The position numbers and the translations under genes were made by a program. Shown here in pieces: positions 24,284 through 36,248 of a DNA stretch of 64,000 nt (position 1 is its first letter; every line of letters starts with the position of its first letter). The notes under the pieces were generated by a model. That model searched no databases. It was not told the DNA's origin and saw nothing but the letters and a program-made list of their open reading frames with translations. The stretch is from Amphiduros pacificus (taxonomy: Eukaryota > Annelida > Polychaeta > Phyllodocida > Hesionidae), in NCBI GenBank assembly GCA_949316495.1, contig OX439009.1, positions 12,985,201 to 13,049,200 on the forward strand, in the 5' to 3' direction.

Positions 24284-25504
24284 GTTCATGATTATCAGCT
24301 GTGATAAGGGAAGTATGCTAAGGTCAGGCTAATGGATGCTGGGGCATAGGTTTGTGACTAATTACCCTTACACATGTCTCATCCCATTCAACTGTTGCTT
24401 TGAAAAAATTATTAAATATAATAATTTGAGCCTTTATGTTCATTAAATAGTACAATTATGATTCTATTAAAAAGAGACATAAAGGTCTAAGCACTTGAAG
24501 GTAAAAATGCTGTAGTCTGATTTCTGTTTGCCCCACATGGTATGTTGGCTGTCTGTGTCTCCAGGTTGACCCCTTGCACTCTCATCAACAGCAGTATGTG
24601 ATAGATCTCATACACTCATAGGATTGTATATGGATTTTATAATTTATAATTGGCTTTTTGAAAGCTTGGTGGGGTAAAAACATAATCTGAAACAAAATAA
24701 ATATTGCCCATTGGTCATCTGAACTCTTCTTGGTAATAACAAGAGTGAGAAAATTCCCCTTTATTTATGCATTACAGTGTATTATTACAAAGCCCTCTCT
24801 TTTGGTTGAACACATACGTGTGCTGCATGAGAAGCATACCATGCAACTTATGGGAAATTATGGTCTATGATACATACAAAGATTCAGATGCTTTCAAGAT
24901 TATGGTGGATCTGATGCTTAAAATCAAGAGAAAATACCTCGCAAAAAATATTAGATGCACTAGACTTTTATCTTAGATTCTTTAATCTTCAAAATGGATA
25001 GTATAAAATGGCTCACATACCACACATTTTACCTTGTCAATGATCTGTAAGAGAACTAGTTGTGGCTTTATGTGGCTTTAAGTTGATGCTAAACTTTAAA
25101 GCTTTCTGACCATAGAATAAATTACAATGAACTTTGACACACTTCTTAAGACAATATTTGTTTTAATAAAAAAAAATCAGTTAATTTACCATACCTAACA
25201 TATCATAACTGATCTGTTATTTTGTGTTTCATTTTGTTACTATTGACAAATATGCTGATTAGAGAATTTGTTTTGTCAATAACATTTTTATTCTTAATGA
25301 AAATAAAACTACATTCCTCAATAATTTTTTCCTCGATACTGGGAAAAAGTTAAATATCAATCGTATCAATCAAAAAGTTCACTTCAAACTCAGCTTGACT
25401 AGCATTTGCAATTTACTACAATTTCCATGCCTGTATATATGACTGCAGGTCATTTCACATCATTACTCAGTGGTGCAAATCAGAGGATAAATAATAATAA
25501 TCTT
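24284..25504. other. Upstream region of the ankyrin/cGAS-like gene
   Basis: No coding exon is recognised. The 69-codon ORF at 24767-24976 has no known motif. The gene's promoter and first non-coding exon may lie here or further left, but nothing decisive is visible. Confidence 0.4.
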
Positions 25505-25524
25505 TCTTTTTGTTGTATTTGCAG
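25505..25524 (+). promoter_or_regulatory. Likely 3' splice site in the 5' UTR
   Basis: A T-rich tract ending TTGTTGTATTTGCAG at 25524 precedes CATTAAGAGG, 100 bases before the start codon. This suggests that the first coding exon begins at 25525 and that a non-coding exon lies upstream. A second weaker acceptor (TTCTGCAG) lies just before the ATG. Confidence 0.5.
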
Positions 25525-25624
25525 CATTAAGAGGAAGATGTAAATGTATTGTGAAAATATCCAGTCTTCCTTTCAACTGAGTCGGGATCAATAGTCAAGA
25601 AAAGGTAAACACATATTCTGCAGC

Positions 25625-27108
25625 ATGGAGGATAAGTTAACTGTTGAGGATACTGGGGTATCTGAATTAATGACTGCTTCTGCTGAAGGAAACATAGGTA
25701 AGGTAGATCTCCTCATAAAGTGTGGATCAAATGTAAATCATGCAGACAAAGATGCTTGTTCTGTATTGATGTATGCTGCTGGTAATGGGCATAGAGATGT
25801 GGTGGATCTCCTCATAGAGCATGGAGCACAGGTGAACCATGTGGACAATGATACTTGGTCTGTGTTGATGTATGCTGCTGATAATGATCATAGAGATGTG
25901 GTGGACCTCCTCATACAGGGTGGAGCAAAGGTGAACCATGTGGACAATGATACATGGTCTGTGTTGATGTATGCTGCTGATAATGGGCATAGAAATGTAG
26001 TGGATTGCCTGATACAGGGTGGAGCACAGGTGAATCATGTAGACAAAGATGCTTTTTCCGTATTGATGATGGCTGCTGCTAATGGGCATAAATATGTGGT
26101 GGATCTCCTCATAGAGCATGGAGCACAGGTGAACCAGGTAGACAAAGATACAAAGTCTGTGTTAATATTTGCTGCTGGTAATGGACATGTAGATGTGGTG
26201 GATCTACTCATACAACGTGGAGCACAGGTGAACCATGTGGACAATGAAACATGGTCTGTTTTAATGTTTGCCGCTGGTAATGGGCATAGAGATGTTGTGG
26301 ATCTCCTCATACAGCATGGAGCACAGGTGAACCATGTAGACAAAGATACTCGGTCTGTGATGATGATAGCTGCTAAAAATGGACATAGAGATGTGGTAGA
26401 TCTCCTTATACAGCATGGAGCACATGTAAACATGATAAGTATGAATGGCGAAACTCCATTACAATTTGCATGTAAAAATGGTCATATCCATGTGGTTCAA
26501 TCATTAGTGCAGAATGGGGCTGATGTGGCCTATGTATCACCTCATGGAGTTTCAACATTGATGAAACTTTGTGAAGCTGCAAATCATAGCCATGATATAC
26601 AAAAAATAATCACTACACCTGAGGTGGGAATAAACTTTCAGGACTTAGCAGGTAAAAGTGCTCTTCATTATGCTGTAGATCTCAATAGTCCTGAGAGTGT
26701 TGAGGCTCTGATCCAGTCTGGTGCGGACTGCAATCTCAAAGATCTCTGGGGCTTCAGTATTCTGCATATTGCTGCTCAATTAAACTATTCTGACATTATG
26801 AGTATAATAATTGGGCACTGTGAAGACAGTATTGATTCTACAGATATAAATGGTTTTACACCACTTCATGTTGCTCAAAGATGGGAAAATACATCCATAG
26901 TTGACAAACTTATTGACAACAGAGCAAGGACAGACATCAGGGACAAGTTTGGAAGGCTTTTTACTGACCACTCTATTGCCTGGTTCAAACACAAAGATCT
27001 ACCTGAGGGAGAAGCTGACATTGTTCAGACTCTTCAGGCAATTTCTCATTGTAAATATCCAAGGACAGTAGAAATGATACAATTACTGAGGAAGAAGCAA
27101 TATAACAG
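25625..27108 (+). CDS. Ankyrin-repeat/cGAS-like protein, coding exon 1 (ankyrin part)
   Basis: Encodes residues 1-494 of a predicted 974-aa protein, plus two bases of the next codon. About 13 ankyrin repeats fill residues 14-440. Repeats 2-8 (pattern SVLMYAAGNGHRDVVDLLI, then HGAQVNHVDKD) are nearly identical and 33 residues long; repeats 9-13 are diverged. Ankyrin stacks bind proteins, so this part probably recognises a partner or regulates the C-terminal enzyme-like domain. The ATG has a fair context (GCAGCATGG). The open frame runs four bases past a clear donor, AACAG/GTAAAG at 27108/27109, into a stop; splicing to 28941 keeps the frame. Without splicing it would be a 495-aa ankyrin-only protein, which is a possible isoform. 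Confidence 0.88.
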
Positions 27109-28940
27109 GTAAAGTAACTCCTCTATCAAATCTCAAAAGAGTTTAATACAAAATAATTGCCATCACAGAAATATTGGTCTTAGTAAACCATATAATAGCT
27201 ATCTGATGAGAACAAATTGTGAAAAAATCTGTTTCAATAATTAATTTTGATAAAGTTTAACTTAAAATTCAATTTTTATGAATCTATAAAATACAATTTT
27301 ATGAATCAAGAATGCCCATGAGTTTTAGATATCCAAGTCAGCTGTTGTTTACTTAAAAACATTATATATATAAATTTGTAATTCCTATCTAAAATTCGTG
27401 GAAAATAACCCAGACATTTTTTTAGGGAGGGGGGGGGGGGATAAGATCTAGTCAAAGTTGTATGACATCACATATTTGCCCCTGAAATACCACCCATTTA
27501 CAGTTAGTGAGACATAGCCTGAACAAACCTTAGTCATTTATTGCAGTTAGTAATTCTATGCATATTGTTTTAACAGAATGGATATGTACGATATTGGAGA
27601 TCAGTCTTCATCAAACTTCATCAAGTCTTCATCCAAGTCTTTATACAGAATGACCTTTCTGTTCATATTAAATAATTCCATTCATTTTTACCATCTTTAT
27701 CTGAAAAACAATTACAATAGATGCCACAGGCAATGACATAATAATAAAATATAATGTTCAGCATACCCCATTTTGGTGGTTGTTACCTATTTAGCCTTAA
27801 TATAGGTCACTGTGTCCTAGTTACATTGATTATTCAAAAAGTGTACAATAGGTTTATAGGCAATAAATGCTATATCTGTGAAATATAACATATTGCTGAT
27901 TTTGATGATTTGACATATGTGACCTTGAAAATAGAGATCTAGAAAATCTTATTTCCAACTCCCCTTAGCCAAGCACAGTTCAGTCACATTTGGCAAGTTA
28001 CATTGATATTGTTATATTCCTACAGTCAGGAGAGTAACAAAGTAATAATATTGCAGTTCTTGACCTTGAACCAAAAAGTCAACAAAATCTTCTTCAAAAC
28101 AAGTAATTTTTATTTATACTTTACATATTCATGGTATCAAGTTCTAATCCCCCATGTTAAAAGGTCCAGCTTCCACAAATTTTGGATGTTGAGATCTATT
28201 TGGCCTTTAGATAGGTCACTGTGAACAAGTCTGCTTTTGAAAAGGATTTAAATGATCATTTAGGAAGAGATGTATACAAACATTACAAATAACCAATGAT
28301 AAGCATAGCTCGAAAGCCATTGACATATGTTTATTCACTTTTAATGGTTGTGAGATTTTACATGCACACAAATTTTGATTTCGAGGTCAATCTGTCAACG
28401 TCAAGGGTCACATGACTAAAACATTATGATGAGGTACAACTGTGTCATAAGACATTTCTGTATACCAAGTTTTAATTTCCTCTTATAAGTGGTTGTTGAG
28501 TTATGCTCCGTACAAAATCTGTGACCTCATGGTCATGGTGACTTCACTAAGATTTGAAGGAATCTGAATGTTCACCTCTAAAATTTAAAACATATGCAGG
28601 TATTTCTGCTAGTTTTGGAGAAGAAATTTTCAAAGAATATGTTGACAAATGGACGGTCAGACATTTTCCCCACTCCTAAAGTTCTACAGCTTCAAAGAAA
28701 CCTGCAGAGCTGAAAGTGAAATCAGATGGCATTCCCCCTTATTATAATCAACCTATTTTTATACAACATGTGCAATACTCATTCAAGATATTAAAGTTAT
28801 TATGTGAAAACGTTTCACAGAATTTTACCTTTTTAAAATATGTTTTGCTGAAAATTGCAGATAGTTTGTTGTTGAACATTTTTACATGGTCTTAATGTTC
28901 ATAACATTTCAAAATGTAAATTTACAATTATCTATTTTAG
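27109..28940 (+). other. Intron of the ankyrin/cGAS-like gene
   Basis: Bounded by GTAAAG at 27109 and TCTATTTTAG at 28931-28940, in matching phase 2. It contains a poly(G) run near 27427-27439 and an AGGTCA-type dispersed repeat at about 28310-28680. The last 650-700 bases are also found upstream of the duplicate exon at 58236. Confidence 0.8.
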
Positions 28941-30381
28941 ACAAGGACTTCACTTGATCTATGACTTATTTACTACCCCAGGACTTGGAATCATCTCACA
29001 GGATCTTGAATACAAGACAATTGAGAATGAAACAAAGGAGTTGATTAGGAGAGTAATATGTGAGATGAACAGGAAGGACCCGAGGCTGGGACTGACCTTA
29101 GAGCTGGCTGGGAGTGTGGCTGAGCGAACCAAAGTGGGTCTACCTGATGAGTTTGACATGCAAATGCATATCACAGGCCTCAGCGGTATTGTACAAGCTC
29201 AGGAATCTGGGATACAAAAGCTCATGTTGATAAAAGATGGGGCACAAGCTAGTGCTTGGACTGAATTCATTACAGATGGGAAACTTAACCCACAAAGCTT
29301 ATATAGCCACTGCTATAGATTATTATATGAATCACTGAGCAATAGACAACTATATAATAGTTTAAATTTCTTCTGGCATTATATTGATAGTGAAATAACT
29401 GAAACATTCCTTATTTGGAGCCCAACGGGCATGATGATTAAGTTGGATCTTGCCTTTGTCATATCCCTGGAAGGGTGGGTACCTGAAGGGAGCATTAAGT
29501 CCTCTGCCCTCCTATGTGGGCACAATATGCAGAGCGATTGCCATGCCCTGCTGTTACCAAATGGCTGGAAGATCTCAGCATATGCCCGTGAGCAGTACAT
29601 CATGAAAAGTCTTCCACCAGTGCCCAGGCTGACATACATGCTTCTTAAGATCATACACAACATCCCTCACCTGAAAGGGGTTGGCAAGTGTTTTAAGGTC
29701 AAGTCATATGATCTGAAGAATGCCCTATTCTATGAGCTGGAAAGTAACCCACAATTATTTCTCTCTCATGATACAGAGCATGAGTGTAATACAGATGAAA
29801 TGCCACAGATCAATCAACCTTCACCAGGGGCATGGACCTGTTTATATAGACGCTCAGAACATGTGAAAACAAGATCTCTCTCAGAGGATGTACAGGGGGA
29901 GACAGCAAGTGTTGGGCTTGGAGATAAACCTCCCAGTCTCACAAAAGATGTACAGTGGGAAACAGCCAGTGTTCTGACAGCAGGTTCATCTGTCTCTGTC
30001 ACAGAGGATGTACAGGGGAAGACAGGCAGTATTGTGCAAGAGGATACATCGATGTCTTTTACCGATGGTGTACAGAGGGAGAAAGCCATTATTGGGATTG
30101 GTGATACATCCATCCCTCTCACAGTGGATGTTTTGAGAAAGACACAGGAACTAGCTCTTAGGGTTGGAATTAATCAAATCAAAAAGTTGGAAGCACAAAA
30201 CATGTACTACTTTGCATTTGGAAAACCTTGTTTGAGAGATGCTGAGATAGAAGTGTTTCAAAACCTTTTAAACCAAATAAGTTCTAAAACTTTCAAACAG
30301 AATAAAAGAATAAAGGTCTGCCATATCACAGATGGTGAGGCATGTCCAACATCCAATATTAGATTGAACAAAAACTGCTAA
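28941..30381 (+). CDS. Ankyrin/cGAS-like protein, coding exon 2 (Mab-21/nucleotidyltransferase part)
   Basis: Encodes residues 495-974. The signature AGSVAERTKVGLPDEFDMQM gives the nucleotidyltransferase GS (552-553) and the acidic pair E565/D567 (in DEFD, the counterpart of NEFD in cGAS). IKLDLAFVI supplies the third acidic residue, D664. Downstream, WKISAYAREQYIM, YMLLKII and KSYDLKNALFYE match the C-terminal helical half of Mab-21/cGAS proteins. No HX5CCX6C-like zinc ribbon is seen. All three metal ligands are present, so an active cyclic-dinucleotide synthase (cGAS-like receptor) is plausible; the ligand is unknown. Residues about 800-890 hold four to five 21-aa repeats around EDVQGETAS. 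The stop is TAA at 30379-30381. The exon can be entered only by splicing, since no ATG opens its frame at the 5' end. Confidence 0.88.
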
Positions 30382-31000
30382 CAAAGCTAATTAGGCCAGA
30401 AATCCCTTTAATAGGTACTGTCTTTGTTTGGTACTATTCTCTGAAGTGTCATCAATGAAGTGTCATCACTGGACAAAAAATCTAACAGCAGGAACTGTAT
30501 CTACTTGAATGTTCAGTTCAATCTCAAATGATGCATTATGATATTGAAGCAAAAACGTGTTAGTGCCTAGGTTGTGTTTAGCATGTTATCATCTTCAAGC
30601 CTATGATGCAATATGATGGAAATGATGTGCAACATGATGTGTACTTGTGTAAGAGAAATCCAGCACATTTTCTACCTATATTCGGCCATCTCGGTTTCTG
30701 TTATGAGTGACCTCATTGAGTATATATTAACATATTAGATCCCTATGAAACCGGGCTACTTTTCAGATGAAAACTTCAGAAAAATAAACAACACTCTTAT
30801 ATCCTGCAGTTCAAGTTAAATATATAAAATGTGTCTGAACATTATATGACACACTTCATATTTATAAATCTACTTCTTCTTTTGATCTGTTTGCATTAAC
30901 TTTAATACCATCTTAGACAAACATATAATTAGAACAATTTTAACTTAGACTGTTCTCTGAAATTATCCTTCATTCAACTTCATATAGTGATGACAATCTT
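30382..31000. other. 3' UTR and flank of the ankyrin/cGAS-like gene
   Basis: The first 100 bases resemble the flank after 59406 (TTTGGTACTA..., GAAGTGTCATCACTGGACAA), so the exon duplication extends past the stop codon. No further gene is seen. Confidence 0.55.
30783..30788 (+). terminator. Candidate polyadenylation signal
   Basis: AATAAA about 400 bases after the stop of the ankyrin/cGAS-like gene. It is the first canonical hexamer noticed there. Position only; cleavage is not shown. Confidence 0.4.
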
Positions 31001-31515
31001 GACCATTTATGTGATGTACCAATGAGAATGTTACATTATACTCTCAAATGTGGTGCAGTGGGTAAGACATGTCTCCGAGGTTGAATTCCCTATTGCGATA
31101 AGTGTTATTTTCATGATATATTTTCATGATATTATTTTCATGCATATTTTAGCAATATGCATGTCAGAACATATAGAATTGAATTGTATTTTGTAAACGG
31201 AGAAAGAAAATGACTTCATGCAAAAACAGAGATGAGATCTTCATATTTGGGCTTGTTTTGACCATTTATGTGATGTACCAATGAGAATGTTACATTATAC
31301 TCTCAAATGTGGTGCAGTGGGTAAGACATGTCTCCGAGGTTGAATTCCCTATTGCGATAAGTGTTATTTTCATGATATATTTTCTTGATATTATTTTCAT
31401 GCATATTTTAGCAATATGCATGTCAGAACATATAGAATTGAATTGTATTTTGTAAACGGAGAAAGAAAATGACTTCATGCAAAAACAGAGATGAGATCTT
31501 CATATTTGGGCTTTT
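31001..31515 (+). repeat. 259-bp tandem duplication
   Basis: The block beginning GACCATTTATGTGATGTACC at 31001 is repeated nearly perfectly from 31260. It ends with GATCTTCATATTTGGGCTT in both copies. A weaker third piece may follow up to about 31625. Confidence 0.9.
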
Positions 31516-32513
31516 TGAGTGATATGTATGTGACCTATAAAATTGAATAGATTTTGCCAACATAGAAAATGCAAAAAACTAATAACTTTGTACAGAAAAG
31601 ATATTTGAAATCTTCATATTGGGATTTTATTTGAGCTCAGACAAGCAAATAAGCAATAACATGGAGGCAATTTCAAGATTTGAAATTTTGAGTAGGTTGG
31701 TCATGAGGCCACCATTGAGCATAAATGAATATATCCAGTGCTATGTAAAAGTTCCAATTATTTTAGCATCAGTTTTAGCATAGTTCCAAGTCTGATGATA
31801 TGCTTTGACATTTTCTTATGACTGGATTGCTCCAGCCATGAGAAAATGCCATGCTTTAAAACATTTCTTGTGGTTTATCTTGTTTATGTTGTGCTATCCA
31901 AGATTAGCCAAAAAGGCATGTATTAACAATTTAGAACTAGAATTTCTATATTTAAAAAACTTATCAGATATTGCAATCATCTTTTTTAATAAAATCACTA
32001 TTTGAATGAGATAATATGTGTAGTTATGCAGTTTGTGTGTCGATTTGCCCAATATTTCGAGACCTGCGAAAGCGACCACACCCCAGTTATCTGAGTACTA
32101 ATCTCAGAAAGCAATTGTTCTCAGCAGGTTGCCAACTCACATCTTTAATCTATCGCTGGTACACTGACCTGAGACTTTCCTCTTTATGTCAGGTATTTTG
32201 GCTATAAGGAAAAACATGTCATGAGGTATCATGGCTGGTTGCTAACACCAAAGCATAACATTAGTCATAAGCGGAACCTTGGAGTATAATAAATACAGTT
32301 GTGACATTGTAGCTTGTATGCATGACCTTTTAGCTACCCATTGTTTGAAACAACAGGATAGTTTCCCCTTGAACCAATGTGTGTTACTGTCAATTTTTGA
32401 GCTTTTTAGATTGAGATTTAGATTTTTTTTTAATTATCTTTTTTATAATGAATTGCTTATCTATTCTAATGGTAACATTTTGGACATTTTTAAATGAATA
32501 GGCTATTCCCTAC
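31516..32513. other. Spacer, no recognised gene
   Basis: Several 60-70-codon frames exist on both strands, but none has a recognisable motif. Confidence 0.5.
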
Positions 32514-32522
32514 AAGCTGATA

Positions 32523-32821
32523 CCACAGGTTGTGGCGCATTTGGTTAGAGTGCCAGCTTATTAGCACCAGTTCCTCTGTGGTGATCCAAAGGTCATGGGT
32601 TCGATCCCCAGACATGCCGAGATTGAAACCATGATACAATTTCACACATGAGCTGAGGCCTGTGCCTTACCGGTTAACCCATTATCCTTGTAAATCTGTA
32701 AAGTCATGTCAAGGACCTGCGATATGACAATTCAGTGAGACAGCACTATATCTGCTACGAGTAGGTTTCATCATGAAATGTCTAAATTAATATTGAAAGC
32801 GATGTAAGCCCCCAAACAAAA
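32523..32821 (+). mobile_element. tRNA-derived SINE, second copy
   Basis: Same family as 23956. The head reads GTGGCGCATTTGGTTAGAG, the B-box is GGTTCGATCCCC, the body carries ACAATTCAGTGAGACAGCAC, and the tail is CAAACAAAAAA. AAGCTGATA at 32514-32522 and 32822-32830 is a 9-bp target-site duplication. Confidence 0.85.
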
Positions 32822-32854
32822 AAGCTGATATGTGCATTTGGCATTTTTCAATAA

Positions 32855-33247
32855 ATGCAAAGCCTTATAGTATATACGAGGCATTCCCATAGAGTGTTAT
32901 TATGTGGCCTGAATGATGGAAATCATGTGTATGATTACATTTTTAAAAGATTATTGAATATGTACAAATGTATGTTAAACAGTAACAACCAAAAGGTGTC
33001 ATTTCTAGCTTGTTGTGCAAAAAGTGATAGAAGATGTATAATGTCTAGAAATGTTGATTTTATATGTGAAAAGATATGTGCATCTAAGTCATTTGTACTA
33101 AATGGAGGATATAGCCATGTTTTTAAAAAAGAGGCAATTTTAGAAAATGAAAGAATAATAGCAATGATTGTAGAACTTAATCATGGTGTCACTGGTTTCA
33201 CAATTGAGGAGGTCAGGGATATACTAACTGACATATCTACTCTGTGA
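32855..33247 (+). CDS. Small ORF resembling the C-terminal end of a retrotransposon protein
   Basis: A 130-codon open frame starting MQSLIVYTRHSHRVLLCGLN, with FKRLLNMYKCML and MSRNVDFICEKIC segments. It ends in VTGFTIEEVRDILTDISTL. Its style (short, amphipathic, just upstream of a T-rich tract and an AATAAA at about 33355) fits the 3' end of a 5'-truncated LINE. I cannot name the family from memory with certainty. It begins only 33 bases after the SINE insertion. A small host exon is the alternative. Confidence 0.35.
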   Translation: MQSLIVYTRHSHRVLLCGLNDGNHVYDYIFKRLLNMYKCMLNSNNQKVSFLACCAKSDRRCIMSRNVDFICEKICASKSFVLNGGYSHVFKKEAILENERIIAMIVELNHGVTGFTIEEVRDILTDISTL

Positions 33248-33759
33248 TACTGATAATGTGATAATGTTTGTGCATACTTGTATACTAAATTTTTTTTTTT
33301 TTTACCATGTCTTATTTTTAATGTGTACAGCAATTGATTTATTGTGTGTATGAATAAAGATATTATATATATATACAATTATCAGGTTAGAAAAAGATAG
33401 GATTTTCACAGTATGAATAGTATATTTATAAAAAAATGCCTTAATTGCCTTAATCAACACTTTCCGAACCCAATATATCATTTTTGTAAAAAAGAATTGT
33501 TTTTTTTTACAAAAAAACACAAGACAAAGTTCATCATTTGGTTAGAATATCAAATATTCTTTTGGTAAAAATTTTGCATTAATGTGAAATCGCCTTGGTG
33601 GACAAATTCTCTGTGAATGGAATGAACACATATTGGCAGATATCAGGCTTAAATGAAGTCTTTAATGAAGTCCAATTTACATATGAACTTTATCTTTGAA
33701 TAGTTATAATAATAATAATAATAATAAAATTTGTATAGCGCTGATATCAGATAAACTGT

Positions 33760-35022
33760 TCAAAGCGCTTCATTCAAAACATGCGTTTTGTAAAGGTGTG
33801 TTTTCAGCTTGCTCTTAAAGAGGTCCACTGAGATGCAGGTCCTTAGGTCCTTTGGAAGGTCATTCCACAATCTCGGACCTACTACTGAAAAAGCACGGTC
33901 TCCAATTGTCTTCAGCCGTGTGTGGGGTACATGCAGGTAAGTTCCATCATTTGAGCGTAAGCATCTTTCTCCCGTTTTTACCAATAGGAGGTCCTTTATG
34001 TAAGACGGCGCCTTACCATTTAATGATTTCCATACTGTTAGGACAATTTTAAATTTAATTCTTGCACATAAAGGTAGCCAGTGCAATTCTCTCAACTTCT
34101 CAGATATGTGATCAAATTTTCTTATTTTCCCTACAACCCTTGCTGCAGAGTTTTGCAGGTATTGCAGTTTTTTAACTTCAGTATTTGGTATGCCAGCCAG
34201 TAAGCCGTTTCCATAGTCCAGAGCAGAGGCTACAAAGGCATGAGTCAAGGTTAAGGCTGTTTTCTCGTCCAAACATTTTCTGATAGAGGACAGATTTCTA
34301 ATATGATAATATCCTTTTTTACATATTTTTTTTATTTGAGCTTTCATGTCCATTTTTTCATCAAATACGACACCCAGGTCGGTTAAAATTGGGGAGGGGG
34401 TTATGTGTGAATCCCCAACTTTTATTGTATTTAAGTCCCTATCTAGGGTATTACTATGACCATCATAGCATGCTAACATCTCTGTTTTTCCATCATTTAT
34501 TTTCATTTTGTTTTGGATGAGAAACGTTCTGACTTCATTCACACATTCTTCTAGTTTTTGTTTGGACATCTCATAGTCATGCAGTGAGGTGTGATCAATA
34601 GGTATGTAAATTTGGGTATCATCCGCATAAATATGGTAACTCAGGTTGTATTTCTCTAGGATGTCCGTCAGAGGAGACATATACAGTGTAAAAAGAATCG
34701 GACCTAATACCGATCCTTGTGGGACTCCATACTTAATTTGTTTATTTGTGGACCTTTTACATCCAATTTTCACACATTGTTGTCTATTTTTCAAATAAGA
34801 CCTTATCCATGAGAGTGTATGATTTTTTATGCCATATCTTGATTCTAACCTATTGAAAAGCACTTGATGGTCAATAGTATCGAAGGCCGCAGATAGGTCC
34901 AGTAATAATAAGATTATCATTTTCTTATTGTCAAGCTCCCTCAGGATATCATTTTGGACTCGTAATAATGCGGTCTCAGTACTGTGAAATTGTTTATATG
35001 CAGATTGAAATTTATCAGTCAA
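33760..35022 (-). pseudogene. LINE ORF2, reverse transcriptase palm to C-terminus
   Basis: A 420-codon frame with the reverse transcriptase blocks in order: [17 protein letters not shown] (motif A, first catalytic D), GVPQGSVLGPILFTLYM (motif B), YADDTQIYIP (motif C, catalytic DD), then the C-terminal HWLPLCARIKFKI and GDRAFSVVGPRLWNDLP tail typical of CR1/L2 and Jockey elements. The N-terminal part of the domain lies beyond the SINE at 35050-35365, so the gene is split by that insertion. Target-primed reverse transcription of its own RNA would be its role. Confidence 0.88.
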
Positions 35023-35049
35023 TTTATTTTCTATAAGGTAAGATACTAA

Positions 35050-35365
35050 TTGATTTGTTTGTTTGTTTGTTTGGGGTTTTACATCACTTTCAACATTATT
35101 TCAGTTATTTCGTGATGAGACCTACTTGTAGCAGATATAGTGCTGCCTCACTGAATTGTCATGTCGCAGGTCCTTGAAATGACAACCCACCCGGTCACAG
35201 ATTTACAAGGACAACGGGTTAACCCTTTGGCACAGGCCTCATGTGGGAAATTGTATCATGAGTTCAATCCCGGCACGGCCGGGGTTCGAACCCACGATCT
35301 TTGGATCACCACAGAGGAACTGGTGCTAATAAGCTGGCGCCCTAACCAACTGCGCCACGGCTTTT
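35050..35365 (-). mobile_element. tRNA-derived SINE inserted in the LINE reverse transcriptase
   Basis: Reverse complement of the same SINE family: the (GTTT)n tail at 35054 comes first on the plus strand, then CATTATTTCAGTTATTTCGTGATGAG and the B-box complement GGGGTTCGAACCC. It ends with the head complement TAACCAACTGCGCCACGGC. It separates the LINE frame after TERAVAE from the frame that starts MTDKFQSAYKQF. A target-site duplication was not clear. Confidence 0.88.
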
Positions 35366-36248
35366 CTGCTACTGCTCTTTCCGTTAACTTTGAAACATAG
35401 CTAAGGTTAGAGACTGGTCTATAATTTTTCTCAATTAAATCGAGACCCAATTTTTTTAGTAGTGGTTTAATTATTGCCATTTTCATGCATTCAGATATTT
35501 CTGAAGTAGTTAGTGATTTATTTATAATCGTGGTGATGATGGGTAGTAGGTCATAAATAAGCTCATGCAGTAGCCAGGAAGGGATTGGGTCCAGTTCACA
35601 TAATTTATTTGATGCCTTTCGGATCATTTTCCGAACCTCCTCCTCAGTCACGGTGGTAAACCTCTCCAGGGTAGGCTGGTTTTGGTTAGGATTAGGTGGC
35701 ACCTCTTTTGCAGTGTCCTCTGGTGGCAAATTTTCATTTATATGATGCTCATCAATGTTTTTACGAATATTGTCTATTTTTTCTAGGAAATAATTATTGA
35801 ACTTTTCTGCTGATGCCGTATCGCAATTTGATGGAGGCATAGGGACTTCTGTTGCCTTGTGCATGACTTTGTCTATTACCTTGAAAAGTTTCTTTGGGTC
35901 ATGTTTATTTTCATCAACCAGGTTGGAAAAATAGTTAGTTTGTGAGTTTTTCAATAATAAATTATATTTGTTTCTTTGGTTGTGATAAATTTCTTTATCA
36001 ATTTGCAATCCAGTTTTTTCCATCTTTCGCTCCAGTCTCCTTCTTAGTGATCTTTCTTGTTTAATATGGTTATTCATCCACGGTACTGGTTTGCGCCTGG
36101 ATACGTCTGCAACCTTGATGGGTGAATGGTTGTCAATGATGGTTGTTAATTTACCATCATAGTATTTCACCAAATCATCCAATGATAATGACTCCCATGA
36201 TTTGCGGTCCGACATTACCCCTCTAATGTCTTTCTTAAAAGCATCCAT
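35366..36248 (-). pseudogene. LINE ORF2, linker and reverse transcriptase fingers
   Basis: The frame running to MDAFKKDIRGVMSDRKS at 36248 includes RRKPVPWMNNHIKQERSLRRR, KPLLKKLGLD and YRPVSNLSYVSKLTERAVAE, the conserved block just before the reverse transcriptase palm. The downstream half is cut by the SINE. The upstream join to the endonuclease frame needs a one-base shift in an A-run near 36285. Confidence 0.85.

Noticed and set aside
25727-26433. Two 130-codon minus-strand frames
   Set aside because: They are shadows of the ankyrin repeats on the opposite strand, opened by the 99-bp period.
31050-31095. tRNA-like or SINE promoter (TGGTGCAGTGGG with GGTTGAATTCCC)
   Set aside because: The boxes are too close together (about 15 bases) and the B-box has mismatches. 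The element is just part of the 259-bp tandem duplication.
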